Source: Salana multivorans (lineage in GTDB: Bacteria; Actinomycetota; Actinomycetes; Actinomycetales; Beutenbergiaceae). From it: a stretch of DNA of 64,000 nt. This document shows positions 9,701 through 16,735 of the stretch, one piece after another (position 1 is the first letter of the stretch; every line of letters starts with the position of its first letter). Both the position numbers and the translations under genes were made by a program. The stretch covers positions 992,001-1,056,000 of the forward strand of contig NZ_RKHQ01000001.1 of the NCBI RefSeq assembly GCF_003751805.1, given 5' to 3'. The notes beneath the pieces were generated by a model. That model saw only the letters and a program-made list of their open reading frames with translations, had not been told where the DNA came from and ran no database searches.

Positions 9701-10772
9701 CCGCAAGGGCGAGAGCCCGCAGCCGGACCCGAGCGTCTCCGTCGGCGACCTGGTCTGGTTCGACGAGGACGGCGACGGCCTCCAGACTCCCGGCGAGCCC
9801 GGGATCCCCGGCGTCGTCCTCGAGCTCGTCGGGCCGGACGGCGAGCCGGTGCGGCACGTCGACGGCTCGCCGGTCGAGCCGACCACCACGGACGGCGACG
9901 GTGGCTACACCTTCGACGACCTCCCCGTGCTGGAGGAGGGACAGTCCTACACCGTCCGGATCGTGCGGGACCATCCCTCGACCGTGACGGCGCTGGAGCC
10001 CTACGTCCCCACCGTCGAGACGGATGGCGAGCGGGGCCGGGACTCCTCCACCTGGGAGGCGTCGTCCGACGGCCTGACGAACGACGGCGAGCGCGACGAC
10101 ACCCTCGACTTCGGGTTCGTCCTGCGGCCCGTGCCGCCCGCGACCTACGCGATCGGCGACTACGTGTGGATCGACGCGGACCGCGACGGCCTCCAGGGCC
10201 CCTCCGAGCAGCCCCTGGCCGGCGTGACGGTCACCCTGTTCGCGGTCTCGCAGGACGGCACGCGGACCAGGGTCACGAGCACCGCGACCGATGCCGCCGG
10301 CCGGTACCTGTTCGACGAGCTGTCGGCCGGCGTCTACCAGGTCGAGTTCGTCCTCACGGACCAGCAGGCGAAGCTCTACGGCTTCACCTCGCCGGACGCG
10401 GACGGTCACGGCCGGAACTCGGACGCCGACCCGATCTCCGGCCTGACGCGCGAGATCGTGCTGGACGACACGAACACGTCGCTCACCACCGACTACGACC
10501 GTGAGGTCAGGGCCTCGCGCGGGATCGACCCGACGTGGGACGCCGGGGTGATCCTTCTGGACCCAGCTCCGACGCCGAACCCGAGCGGTGAGCCGACGCC
10601 CAGCGGCGAGCCGACGCCCAGCGGTGAGCCGACGCCGAGCGCGTCGGGCACACCGGGACAGGGCGACGACCTGTCCAGCACGGGCGCCCCGGTGCTCGGG
10701 GCGATCGTGGTCGCTGCGCTCGCGCTGCTGCTCGGCGCTGGTCTCGTCGTGCGCCGGTTCCGCACGACCTGA
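6747..10772 (+). CDS. Large cell-surface protein with isopeptide/SpaA/SdrD-B domains and sorting signal
   Basis: This 1341-residue protein starts with a long signal peptide ending near MPAAAAGG. Residues about 60-890 hold repeated beta-sandwich domains of the isopeptide-forming fimbrial type. A SpaA-like prealbumin domain follows (about 891-990, YPLAVSKVDADDPQASLSGG). Two SdrD B-like domains come next (about 996-1123, starting VGDLVWFDEDGDG, and about 1132-1273, starting IGDYVWIDADRDG). A PSGEPT repeat linker (about 1275-1300) leads to a C-terminal LSSTG, a transmembrane helix and RRFRTT. LSSTG differs from the canonical LPXTG. ATG 6747 has AGGGGGG 7 bases before it; GTG 6762 with GGGGAG is an alternative. 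It is probably a wall-anchored adhesin or pilin-like stalk, and no sortase gene is in the window. Shared promoter boxes suggest control by the upstream LuxR-type protein. Confidence 0.87.
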   Translation: MRGDRVSYERIRTRERAGRARGTAGLLRRGVAGVLAALLSLATIAGLAMPAAAAGGQVTVKPPTAGSSHDGKPVFEAGRPYVLEVGYGSMDDGAVAVVEVPDGVVVDPASLVVPPGNTAVASLDLDEAGNVVITFNDPFPADTNQGGLQLKFAFENVVSSQEREITWVAGPNSVPMTVIVITEGDQPKNVTKHEGKSGGAWLGVSVVDGAVVFPSDVLTRTFGYTLTVNSSEARTVDVTDALPDGMVLTGDLTGSKTVRDAAGLNATTSDLGALAELSGSSFAYSFDAEANSEYTFAYKARIADQTALDTIASAILEKHREAAAQAAETGNKVDYTYRLTNGAVIDGTTARADVTFSGSIAAEPRPNVGGAASKSSTGVGNPQEIVLADDGVTLAEPVPVTYRIRANLTTFGDYVDHPKYGLAQNVVIDDVLPATTRWLPESDGFISLADEAAEPARTIELTRVEVADDVTAEEFADDQYVGSYAVVGNRLLVNVGRDVTQNLLVQAAAEIVSVEGVPTTPASQLAPTEATRWNGPTNTATLRFVQTNGAVTTPRPSTGHTLVTLKDPSEGIDDRTKFDKSTGEGTIVAKPGEVLLVPFTFEVGDGVGDALKSRIVDTIDHSVFDVTEETLAAIKDSIEGTYAWTYPIDGDGIEVTLEGDDLVFTPIAGSFPKDRDEWNPAPTGELTQRFVFTVDIPTKPVAGKKSFDVVNSAIYAGEDREVVYTSETVASASTFGDEMEVRKTVAPADADAREAFDANLRVEVATDEDGTTTLVNDRFVYRVELIPHGTFSSMFFDVVDVLPDEVSFDGFVDPSTLGSGEVVAGDSYRIPGAAGFTATYDDGTVTIPAGTFSNGQPVELFFQVTLTEFDENVAVDNVIGGSHATIIPGNDYPLAVSKVDADDPQASLSGGVFEVRSGTEVLHADLHVVEGRLLTQDGRVPTVTEPGTYQVVEVRAPAGYVKGEIDTFDITVVDGGGVAALEIVNRKGESPQPDPSVSVGDLVWFDEDGDGLQTPGEPGIPGVVLELVGPDGEPVRHVDGSPVEPTTTDGDGGYTFDDLPVLEEGQSYTVRIVRDHPSTVTALEPYVPTVETDGERGRDSSTWEASSDGLTNDGERDDTLDFGFVLRPVPPATYAIGDYVWIDADRDGLQGPSEQPLAGVTVTLFAVSQDGTRTRVTSTATDAAGRYLFDELSAGVYQVEFVLTDQQAKLYGFTSPDADGHGRNSDADPISGLTREIVLDDTNTSLTTDYDREVRASRGIDPTWDAGVILLDPAPTPNPSGEPTPSGEPTPSGEPTPSASGTPGQGDDLSSTGAPVLGAIVVAALALLLGAGLVVRRFRTT

Positions 10773-10837
10773 CCCGGTCCACCGGCCACGTCCCCCACCG
10801 GGCCGGTGTGCGTCGACGCCAGTCGTCGACGCACGGT

Positions 10838-10869
10838 CCGACCCGCCGGGATGCCTCCCGGCGGGTCGG
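10838..10869 (+). terminator. Hairpin terminator, first of a pair
   Basis: A perfect 13-bp stem (CCGACCCGCCGGG with its complement) and a 6-base loop lie 66 bases after the surface-protein stop. No T-run follows, as is usual in GC-rich actinobacteria. Confidence 0.75.
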
Positions 10870-10878
10870 GCCCCTCTG

Positions 10879-10926
10879 CCGGTGGGGGCCGGGACTCCTG
10901 CCGTCACGAGTCCCGGCCCCCACCGG
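10879..10926 (+). terminator. Hairpin terminator, second of a pair
   Basis: A perfect 19-bp stem (10879-10897 with 10908-10926) and a 10-base loop begin only 9 bases after the first hairpin. The tandem arrangement would give strong termination or 3'-end protection of the surface-protein mRNA. Confidence 0.75.
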
Positions 10927-11035
10927 TTCTCCGTCTCTGCGAGCGGCCGCGGCGGGGTCGCACCGGGAGGACGTCGTGACGCCCGACCCCACCCCCGGGC
11001 GGCCACATCTCGCCCGGCGGACGTCGACCTCGCGC

Positions 11036-11084
11036 GATTGAATCGTTTGACAGCCCACCCACCCGGTTGATTGAATCGTTCCAC
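11036..11084 (+). promoter_or_regulatory. Two LacI-type operator-like sites upstream of the lyase gene
   Basis: The 12-base sequence GATTGAATCGTT occurs at 11036-11047 and again at 11069-11080, 33 bases apart (about three helical turns), 108-156 bases before the lyase start. Each has the central CG and flanking AA/TT of LacI-family operators; the first extends to TTGAATCGTTTGAC. The cognate regulator is not adjacent. Confidence 0.5.
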
Positions 11085-11191
11085 TGCGGGGGCGTGGCGC
11101 GTCATGGGTGACGTCGAGTCGCCCGATCGGAGCTCTCTGCCGGGGACGCCTCCCGTCCTCCTGACGACACCGCAGAAGGAGACATGACGCA

Positions 11192-14095
11192 ATGACGCAT
11201 CGACCAGTCCGACGCCGAGCAGCAGCGGGGGGCGGGGTGCTCGCCGCGAGCGCGGCGCTGGCCGTGGCAGCTCTCGCAGCCCCGGGGTTCGCCGCCCCGG
11301 CGACCGCGGCCCCGACCACCGACGACGGCTCCCAGACCCCGATCCAGCTCGAGCGACTCGACCGCGGCGTCGTCGCCGTGGCGGGAGCCGAGGGGGTGAC
11401 CCTCACCTGGCGCCTGCTGGCGGACGAGGTCACGGAGGCCTCGACGACGTCGCTGACCGGGCCGCTCTTCGTCGTCGAGCGCGACGGCGTCGAGATCGCG
11501 CGGACGACCGCGACCAACGCCGCCGACCCCGGCGGCACGCCCGAGTCCACCTACGTGGTGCGGACGGTGGTGGACGGACGCGAGGTCGGCGCGAGCACGG
11601 TCGTGCCGTGGGCGCAGGACCACCTCGACATCCCGCTCAACAAGCCGGCCGGCGGCGTGACACCGGCGGGAGAGGCGTACACCTACAGCGCCAACGACGT
11701 CAGCGTCGCCGACCTCGACGGGGACGGCAGCTACGAGTACGTCGTCAAGTGGGACCCGTCCAACTCCAAGGACGTGTCCCAGGTCGGCTACACCGGCAGC
11801 ACGTACCTGGACGCCTACACGCTCGAGGGGCGGCAGCTCTGGCGGATCGACCTCGGCGTCAACATCCGCTCGGGGGCGCACTACACGCAGTTCCCGGTCA
11901 TGGACTTCGACGGGGACGGAACCGCCGAGCTCATGGTCAAGACGGCACCGGGAACCTCCATCACCCGGTACGACGAGACCGGAGCGGTCGTGTCGTCCTC
12001 GACGATCACGATGCCGGCGCAGGACGTCGCCGCCGGCTACTCCCACGACGACGACTACCGGCTCTCCGCCGGGGACTACTACGAGCACCTCGTGACGGTG
12101 TTCCGCGGCTGGTCCGAGCGCGACGAGGTCGTCTCGGGACAGTGGCCCGCGACGCTCGAGGAGGCCTTCGGGATCGAGCCGACCCACTCCTACCCGCTGT
12201 CGGACGCCGACGCCCGCGAGCTCGTCGACCACTTCATGGACGTCTACGCGCCGGCCCGCAGCTCCCGCAACGCGCTGCGAGCGTTCGAGGGCTTCATCGT
12301 CGACGGCCCGGAGTACCTCACCGTCGTCTCGGGCGACGGCCGCGAGCTCCAGACGATCCACTACAAGCCGGAGCGCGGCGACGACGGCCTGCTGTGGGGC
12401 GACTACGCCATGGCGAGGATCGAGCCGGGCAACCGCGTCGACCGCTTCCTGGCCGGGGCCGCCTACCTCGACGGCGAGCACCCCTCAGCCGTCTTCGCCC
12501 GCGGCTACTACACCAGGACGACGCTCGTTGCCTACGACTGGGACGGGGAGCAGCTCGTCGAGCGCTGGTACGTCGACTCCGGGCACGCCCCGCTGACCAA
12601 CCCGTTCAACGACGGCCCGCACGGCCGCGACGGGACCGACCCGGTCTACGGGACGATCACCACCCAGGGCTTCCACTCGCTCTCGTTCGCCGACGTCGAC
12701 GGCGACGGCCGCCACGAGGTGGTCTACGGCTCCGCGACGCTCGACGACGACGGGTCGCTCCTCTACTCCTCGTTCGACGTCATGCCCGAGGAGAGCGCGG
12801 ACCCGGGCACCCTCACCCGGCTCGGGCACGGGGACGCGATGCACGTGACCGACATCGACCCCGACCGTCCCGGGCTGGAGATCTTCACCGTGCACGAGGG
12901 CGGCACGTGGGCGCCCTACGGCTACGCGCTGCGCGACGCCGCGACCGGCGAGGTCATCCACGGCGAGTACTCCGGCCGGGACACCGGTCGCGGCATGATC
13001 GGTGACGTCCTGCCGGGCGTCCGCGGGATGGAGATGTGGGCGTCGATGCCCGCCGGGTCGGACGCCAGCGGGATCCTCGGCGTCGACGGCACCCGGCTCG
13101 CCGCCACCTCGCCGGGGACCAACATGTCGGTCCGCTGGTCCGGCGACGGCACGACCCAGATCGTCAACGGGGCGATCGACTCGTCCGGCAACCCCGTGAC
13201 CCCGACGATCGACGACTGGACCCGCGGCACGCTCCGGACCCTCTCGGGCACCGCGACGAACAACGGGACCAAGGGCAACCCCGGCCTGGTCGCCGACGTG
13301 ATCGGCGACTGGCGCGAGGAGGTCCTGGTCCGCACGCTCGACTCGACCGCGCTGCGGATCTTCACCTCGACCGAGCCGACGGAGCGCACCATGTACACGC
13401 TCATGCACGACCCGCAGTACCGCGTGGAGACGGCGCGTCAGCAGACGACGTACAACCAGCCCGCCTACCCGGGCTTCTACCTGGCCTCCGACACGGACTT
13501 CACCCAGGTGCCGGTGCCCAGCTCCACGGACCAGGCCGCCCTCGAGGTCGAGCTCTCCGCGGTGGGCGAGCCCGAGGTCGTCCGCCGGGGCGAGACGGTG
13601 GAGATCCTCGCCACCGTCCGCAACGTCGGCTCCGTCCCGCTCACCGACCCCGTCGTCGACGTCATCGATGACGACGCGGTCCCGGCCTGCGACGCCACCG
13701 AGATCGACCCGGGGGATGCCGCCACCTGCACCGTGCTGAGCCGTGTCGTCACGGACGAGGACGTCGCCGCCGGCAGCATCGAGATCACCGTCTCCGGGTG
13801 GGCGGCGGCGCCGGTCGGCGTCGCGGCCGCGGACTCCGCGCGAGCGAGCATCGTCCTCGCCGTCGCACCGGCCGAGACCGCCTCGCCCACGCCGACGCCC
13901 ACGCCGAGCGAGCCGGTCTCGCCCGGCCCGAGCGAGACGGTGACGACGCCCGCACCCTCGCCCTCGTCGTCGTCCACCTCCGACGGGTCGCTCTCCGACA
14001 CGGGTGCCGACGTCCTGCGGACGGCGCTCGCGGCACTCGCGCTCCTCGGAGCCGGCGCCGCCGGCCTCGCCTGGCGCCGGCGCACGGCGGGCTGA
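11192..14095 (+). CDS. Secreted, cell-anchored rhamnogalacturonan lyase (PL11 family)
   Basis: This 967-residue protein has a signal peptide ending near AAPATAAP. An N-terminal beta domain follows, then a propeller-type catalytic region with repeated metal-site motifs such as DLDGDGSYEYVVKWDPSNSKD, DFDGDGTAEL and DVDGDGRHEVVYGSA. These match family 11 rhamnogalacturonan lyases (YesW type), which cleave pectin rhamnogalacturonan I by calcium-dependent beta-elimination. A CARDB-like beta domain lies near residues 780-895, then a Pro/Thr/Ser linker and LSDTG (934-938) before a membrane helix and Arg-rich tail, so the enzyme is probably displayed on the wall. The ATG at 11192 has AGAAGGAG 10 bases upstream; an overlapping ATG at 11184 stops at once. 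Two LacI-like sites precede it and two hairpins follow. Confidence 0.9.
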   Translation: MTHRPVRRRAAAGGGVLAASAALAVAALAAPGFAAPATAAPTTDDGSQTPIQLERLDRGVVAVAGAEGVTLTWRLLADEVTEASTTSLTGPLFVVERDGVEIARTTATNAADPGGTPESTYVVRTVVDGREVGASTVVPWAQDHLDIPLNKPAGGVTPAGEAYTYSANDVSVADLDGDGSYEYVVKWDPSNSKDVSQVGYTGSTYLDAYTLEGRQLWRIDLGVNIRSGAHYTQFPVMDFDGDGTAELMVKTAPGTSITRYDETGAVVSSSTITMPAQDVAAGYSHDDDYRLSAGDYYEHLVTVFRGWSERDEVVSGQWPATLEEAFGIEPTHSYPLSDADARELVDHFMDVYAPARSSRNALRAFEGFIVDGPEYLTVVSGDGRELQTIHYKPERGDDGLLWGDYAMARIEPGNRVDRFLAGAAYLDGEHPSAVFARGYYTRTTLVAYDWDGEQLVERWYVDSGHAPLTNPFNDGPHGRDGTDPVYGTITTQGFHSLSFADVDGDGRHEVVYGSATLDDDGSLLYSSFDVMPEESADPGTLTRLGHGDAMHVTDIDPDRPGLEIFTVHEGGTWAPYGYALRDAATGEVIHGEYSGRDTGRGMIGDVLPGVRGMEMWASMPAGSDASGILGVDGTRLAATSPGTNMSVRWSGDGTTQIVNGAIDSSGNPVTPTIDDWTRGTLRTLSGTATNNGTKGNPGLVADVIGDWREEVLVRTLDSTALRIFTSTEPTERTMYTLMHDPQYRVETARQQTTYNQPAYPGFYLASDTDFTQVPVPSSTDQAALEVELSAVGEPEVVRRGETVEILATVRNVGSVPLTDPVVDVIDDDAVPACDATEIDPGDAATCTVLSRVVTDEDVAAGSIEITVSGWAAAPVGVAAADSARASIVLAVAPAETASPTPTPTPSEPVSPGPSETVTTPAPSPSSSSTSDGSLSDTGADVLRTALAALALLGAGAAGLAWRRRTAG

Positions 14096-14103
14096 CCCGC
14101 CGC

Positions 14104-14129
14104 GGTCCCGCGTCGCTCGACGCGGGACC
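14104..14129 (+). terminator. Hairpin terminator, first of a pair
   Basis: A perfect 11-bp stem (GGTCCCGCGTC with its complement) and a 4-base loop begin 9 bases after the lyase stop. Confidence 0.75.
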
Positions 14130-14145
14130 CGCATCGAGCGGCGCA

Positions 14146-14179
14146 GGAGCCCCTCCCCGGTTCGCCGGGGAGGGGCTCC
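14146..14179 (+). terminator. Hairpin terminator, second of a pair
   Basis: A perfect 15-bp stem (GGAGCCCCTCCCCGG with its complement) and a TTCG loop lie 17 bases after the first hairpin. As after the surface-protein gene, two strong hairpins stand in tandem. The next 267 bases to 14446 hold no supportable gene. Confidence 0.75.
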
Positions 14180-14446
14180 CGCGTTGCGGGGCCGGGCACC
14201 GCCACCCGGCCAGAGACCAGCGCCGAGAGGTCCGCCCCGACGTAGGCCGCAGCGTCGACCGACTCCCGGAGCCTCCGCGGCGACCGACCAACGGCGTCTC
14301 CTGGGCGTCCCTGACCGGATGGCTATCACACGGCTGGCCCTCTGCTCCTGGTTCGCCGAGGAGATCGCTGCGGCACGAGAGAGCAGCGACTCAGCCCCCG
14401 GAGGGCCTCGAAAGGCGCGCCGCCGGCGCCGGCCAGGAGCGTCGTC

Positions 14447-14650
14447 TCATCGCGAGACGGAGCGCCCCCCGGCGGACGAGGCTCTGGACCGGTCCCGGAG
14501 GTAGGTCACGATTGCGGTCACTACGCCGAACGTGAGCGCGAACGCAATCCGGCTGCCGTCGATCCCTCTCGACAAGAGCGCCCAGACCCCGAGGATCACC
14601 GCGGCAGCAACTGCGCCGGTCAGGGCACTCCGGACCACACGCTTCAGCAT
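14447..14650 (-). CDS. Small two-helix membrane protein coupled to secreted protein gene
   Basis: The 67-residue protein begins MLKRVVRSALTG and has two hydrophobic helices (about residues 8-26 and 33-50), followed by a basic tail. Its ATG overlaps the stop of the upstream secreted-protein gene in ATGCTGA, so the two are translationally coupled. Upstream in-frame codons exist but lie inside that gene. The function is unknown. The pairing suggests a membrane partner, transporter subunit or immunity-like protein for the secreted product, which is inference only. Confidence 0.7.
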   Translation of the reverse strand: MLKRVVRSALTGAVAAAVILGVWALLSRGIDGSRIAFALTFGVVTAIVTYLRDRSRASSAGGRSVSR

Positions 14651-15600
14651 GACACCGGCTTCCATCCAACCAGCTGCAGGTTGCTCGGCGGGAGCGGGAT
14701 GTACCGCAGCTCGGTGCACTGCTTCTTGTCGCGGGCCTGCTTGAAGGCGTTGTGCACGCTGACAGCACTGTCGTACGAGATGACAGCACAGGCCGCGGCG
14801 GCCACTGCGTGCGGAATGGCCGCACAGATGATCGACGAATACTTGGCCTTATCGGCGAACCAGGAGTTCGCGATCGTCTTCGACTCCGACTTGGTGAACG
14901 TCACATAGACGCCCCAGCCAAGCGAGACCGTCGGATCCGCCACGACCGGATAGACCGTGTCCGGCGACGGGACGACGACCTGAACAAGGTTGCCGCCATC
15001 CACGACGTAGAAGGTCTCGACCGTCTGCCCGTCGGCGGCCACGGCCCAGGGAGCGGCAACCTCACCGACCACCTCGTCGACTCCTCCGCTGGTTCGTACG
15101 AGTGCGATGCCTCGCTCCCCGTCAACAGCCTTGACGTCACCGCCGAACTCGTACGTGAAACGGTGCACGGCCCCGGGCGAGCCGATGACTGTTTGAACAC
15201 GAACCGCACCGTCGGCCAGAGGCTCTACCACGACATCAGGACTGGTGGGTGAGTCAGCGAGATAGACCACCGAACCACTCTCCGACACCACTGCGTCCTT
15301 CACCTGCGCCTCCGCTGGCAGAGATACCTGTATCGCACTCTCGCTCGCCCTGCTGTGGTTCAGCTGAATGCTCCCGCCCGAGGACGAAGGCGCGATGATC
15401 GCGACGGAGGATGCCATGGTCGAGAGATCCTCCGACCCCATCGCGACTGCCTCCGTCGAGTCGACAGGCAAGGCGTCCTGGGTGATCTCTACCACGCGGT
15501 CCACGCTATCGCGCTGCTCGGAATCCGCAGCCGCGGGCGCGACCGCTACGCCGACCAACGCCGTCGCGAGAAGTAATGCAGTACATGGTCGGGACTTCAT
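14644..15600 (-). CDS. Secreted protein of unknown function with Cys-containing C-terminal domain
   Basis: This 318-residue protein has a clear signal peptide (MKSRPCTALLLATALVG, cleavage near APAAA-DS). The middle is beta-rich, with the segment YPVVADPTVSLGWGVYVTF leading to a compact C-terminal domain. That domain contains SIICAAIPHAVAAAACAV, an amphipathic to hydrophobic helix, and ends KKQCTELRY...GWKPVSC; its four Cys could form two disulfides. I recall similar proteins as uncharacterised actinobacterial families but cannot name one. Base composition is visibly less GC-rich than the neighbours, with more A/T third positions, so it may have been acquired. A two-helix membrane protein is coupled downstream. 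A secreted toxin-like or bacteriocin-like role is possible but unproven. Confidence 0.75.
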   Translation of the reverse strand: MKSRPCTALLLATALVGVAVAPAAADSEQRDSVDRVVEITQDALPVDSTEAVAMGSEDLSTMASSVAIIAPSSSGGSIQLNHSRASESAIQVSLPAEAQVKDAVVSESGSVVYLADSPTSPDVVVEPLADGAVRVQTVIGSPGAVHRFTYEFGGDVKAVDGERGIALVRTSGGVDEVVGEVAAPWAVAADGQTVETFYVVDGGNLVQVVVPSPDTVYPVVADPTVSLGWGVYVTFTKSESKTIANSWFADKAKYSSIICAAIPHAVAAAACAVISYDSAVSVHNAFKQARDKKQCTELRYIPLPPSNLQLVGWKPVSC

Positions 15601-15686
15601 CGTGCGGCCTCCCTGTGGCTCGTATACGGGAGAACGTTACGAGGCGAGCAACCGGTTTTCTCTGGGACCAAGGTCCGCCCAGCCGA

Positions 15687-16682
15687 TCAGGCGGCCGACC
15701 ACCCGCCGTCCGACGGCAGGATCGCGCCGTTGACGTTGACGGAGTCCTCGCTCAGGAGGAAGCAGATCGACGCGGCCAGCGCCTCGGGCAGCGCCGGAGC
15801 CGGCGCGGTCCCGTGGAACGGCCGCAGCCGCGCCATCCCGGCCTCGTTCGTCCCGGGGATCGCCATGCCCGTCGCTACCCCGCCGGGCGCCACGGCGTTG
15901 ACCCGCAGCCCCGCCGGCCCGTACATCGTCGCGGCGCTGCGGGTGAGCCCGACGAGCGCGTGCTTGGACGTCGTGTACGCGGTCCCGGCCGCCGCGCCGC
16001 GCAGCCCCGCCTCCGACGTCACGTTGACGACGGTCCCGCCGCCGGCCGCCACCATCCCGGGGATGAGCGCGCGCATGAGCCGGAACGGCCCGGTCACGTT
16101 GACGGCCATGACCCGCTCCCACATCGCGTCGCTCACCTCGGCCACCGGCGCGAAGTCGTCCATGATGCCGGCGACGTTGCCGAGCCCGTGCACCCGCTCG
16201 CCGGCGGCGGCGACGATCGCGGCGATGCCGTCGTCGCTCGTGACGTCGGCCGCGACGGGCACGATCGCCTCGCCGAGGTCGGCGACCAGCGCGTCGAGCC
16301 GCTCGGCCGAGATGTCGACGGCGACGACGCGGGCGCCCTCACGCACGAGCCGCGACGTGGTCGCCCGGCCGATGCCGCTCGCGGCGCCCGTGACGACCAC
16401 CGTCCGCCCCGCGAACCGGCCCGGGGTGATGACCTCGACCCAGCCGGTCGGCTCCTCGTCCTCGGGGATCACGCCGCCGTTCGCCCGGCGGACGAGATCG
16501 TCGACCGCCTCCTGCGGCATCCTCCCCTGGCTCATGACGACGAGCTGCTGCAGCGGGAGCCCGTGCACCGGGGCGAGGCTCTCCGCGTCGGCGCCCCCGG
16601 CGGCGAGGAGCCCGCGCAGGAGCTCACCACCCGTCGGGTCGTCGAGCCACTCCTTGATCGTGCTGCCGGCCGTGAGCGCCAT
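15687..16682 (-). CDS. Short-chain dehydrogenase/reductase with N-terminal extension
   Basis: This 331-residue NAD(P)-dependent oxidoreductase has the glycine motif TGAASGIG at 98-105, GNVAG near 169-173, catalytic Ser223, and Tyr236/Lys240 in YTTSK. It carries about 90 extra N-terminal residues, including MSQGRMPQEAVDDLVRRANG, unlike the roughly 250-residue classical SDR. The ATG at 16680-16682 has GAGGAG upstream. It follows a KstD-like flavoprotein gene on the same strand with a 53-base gap, so both probably act on one substrate. A steroid or other cyclic ketone/alcohol is suggested by the partner but not shown. Confidence 0.88.
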   Translation of the reverse strand: MALTAGSTIKEWLDDPTGGELLRGLLAAGGADAESLAPVHGLPLQQLVVMSQGRMPQEAVDDLVRRANGGVIPEDEEPTGWVEVITPGRFAGRTVVVTGAASGIGRATTSRLVREGARVVAVDISAERLDALVADLGEAIVPVAADVTSDDGIAAIVAAAGERVHGLGNVAGIMDDFAPVAEVSDAMWERVMAVNVTGPFRLMRALIPGMVAAGGGTVVNVTSEAGLRGAAAGTAYTTSKHALVGLTRSAATMYGPAGLRVNAVAPGGVATGMAIPGTNEAGMARLRPFHGTAPAPALPEALAASICFLLSEDSVNVNGAILPSDGGWSAA

Positions 16683-16735
16683 CGCCCTCTCCTCTCGTGA
16701 CGCCGACGTCGATGTCGGCTGGTTGACACTGACCG

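Noticed and set aside
14320-14504. Small plus-strand open frame beginning MAITRLALCSWFAEE
   Set aside because: It has no ribosome site, overlaps the coupled minus-strand membrane protein, and its second half is Arg/Pro-rich.
1251-15675. GGGACCAAGGTCC occurring at about 1252 and 15663
   Set aside because: A 13-base match between two sites is expected by chance many times in 64 kb and the contexts are unrelated.
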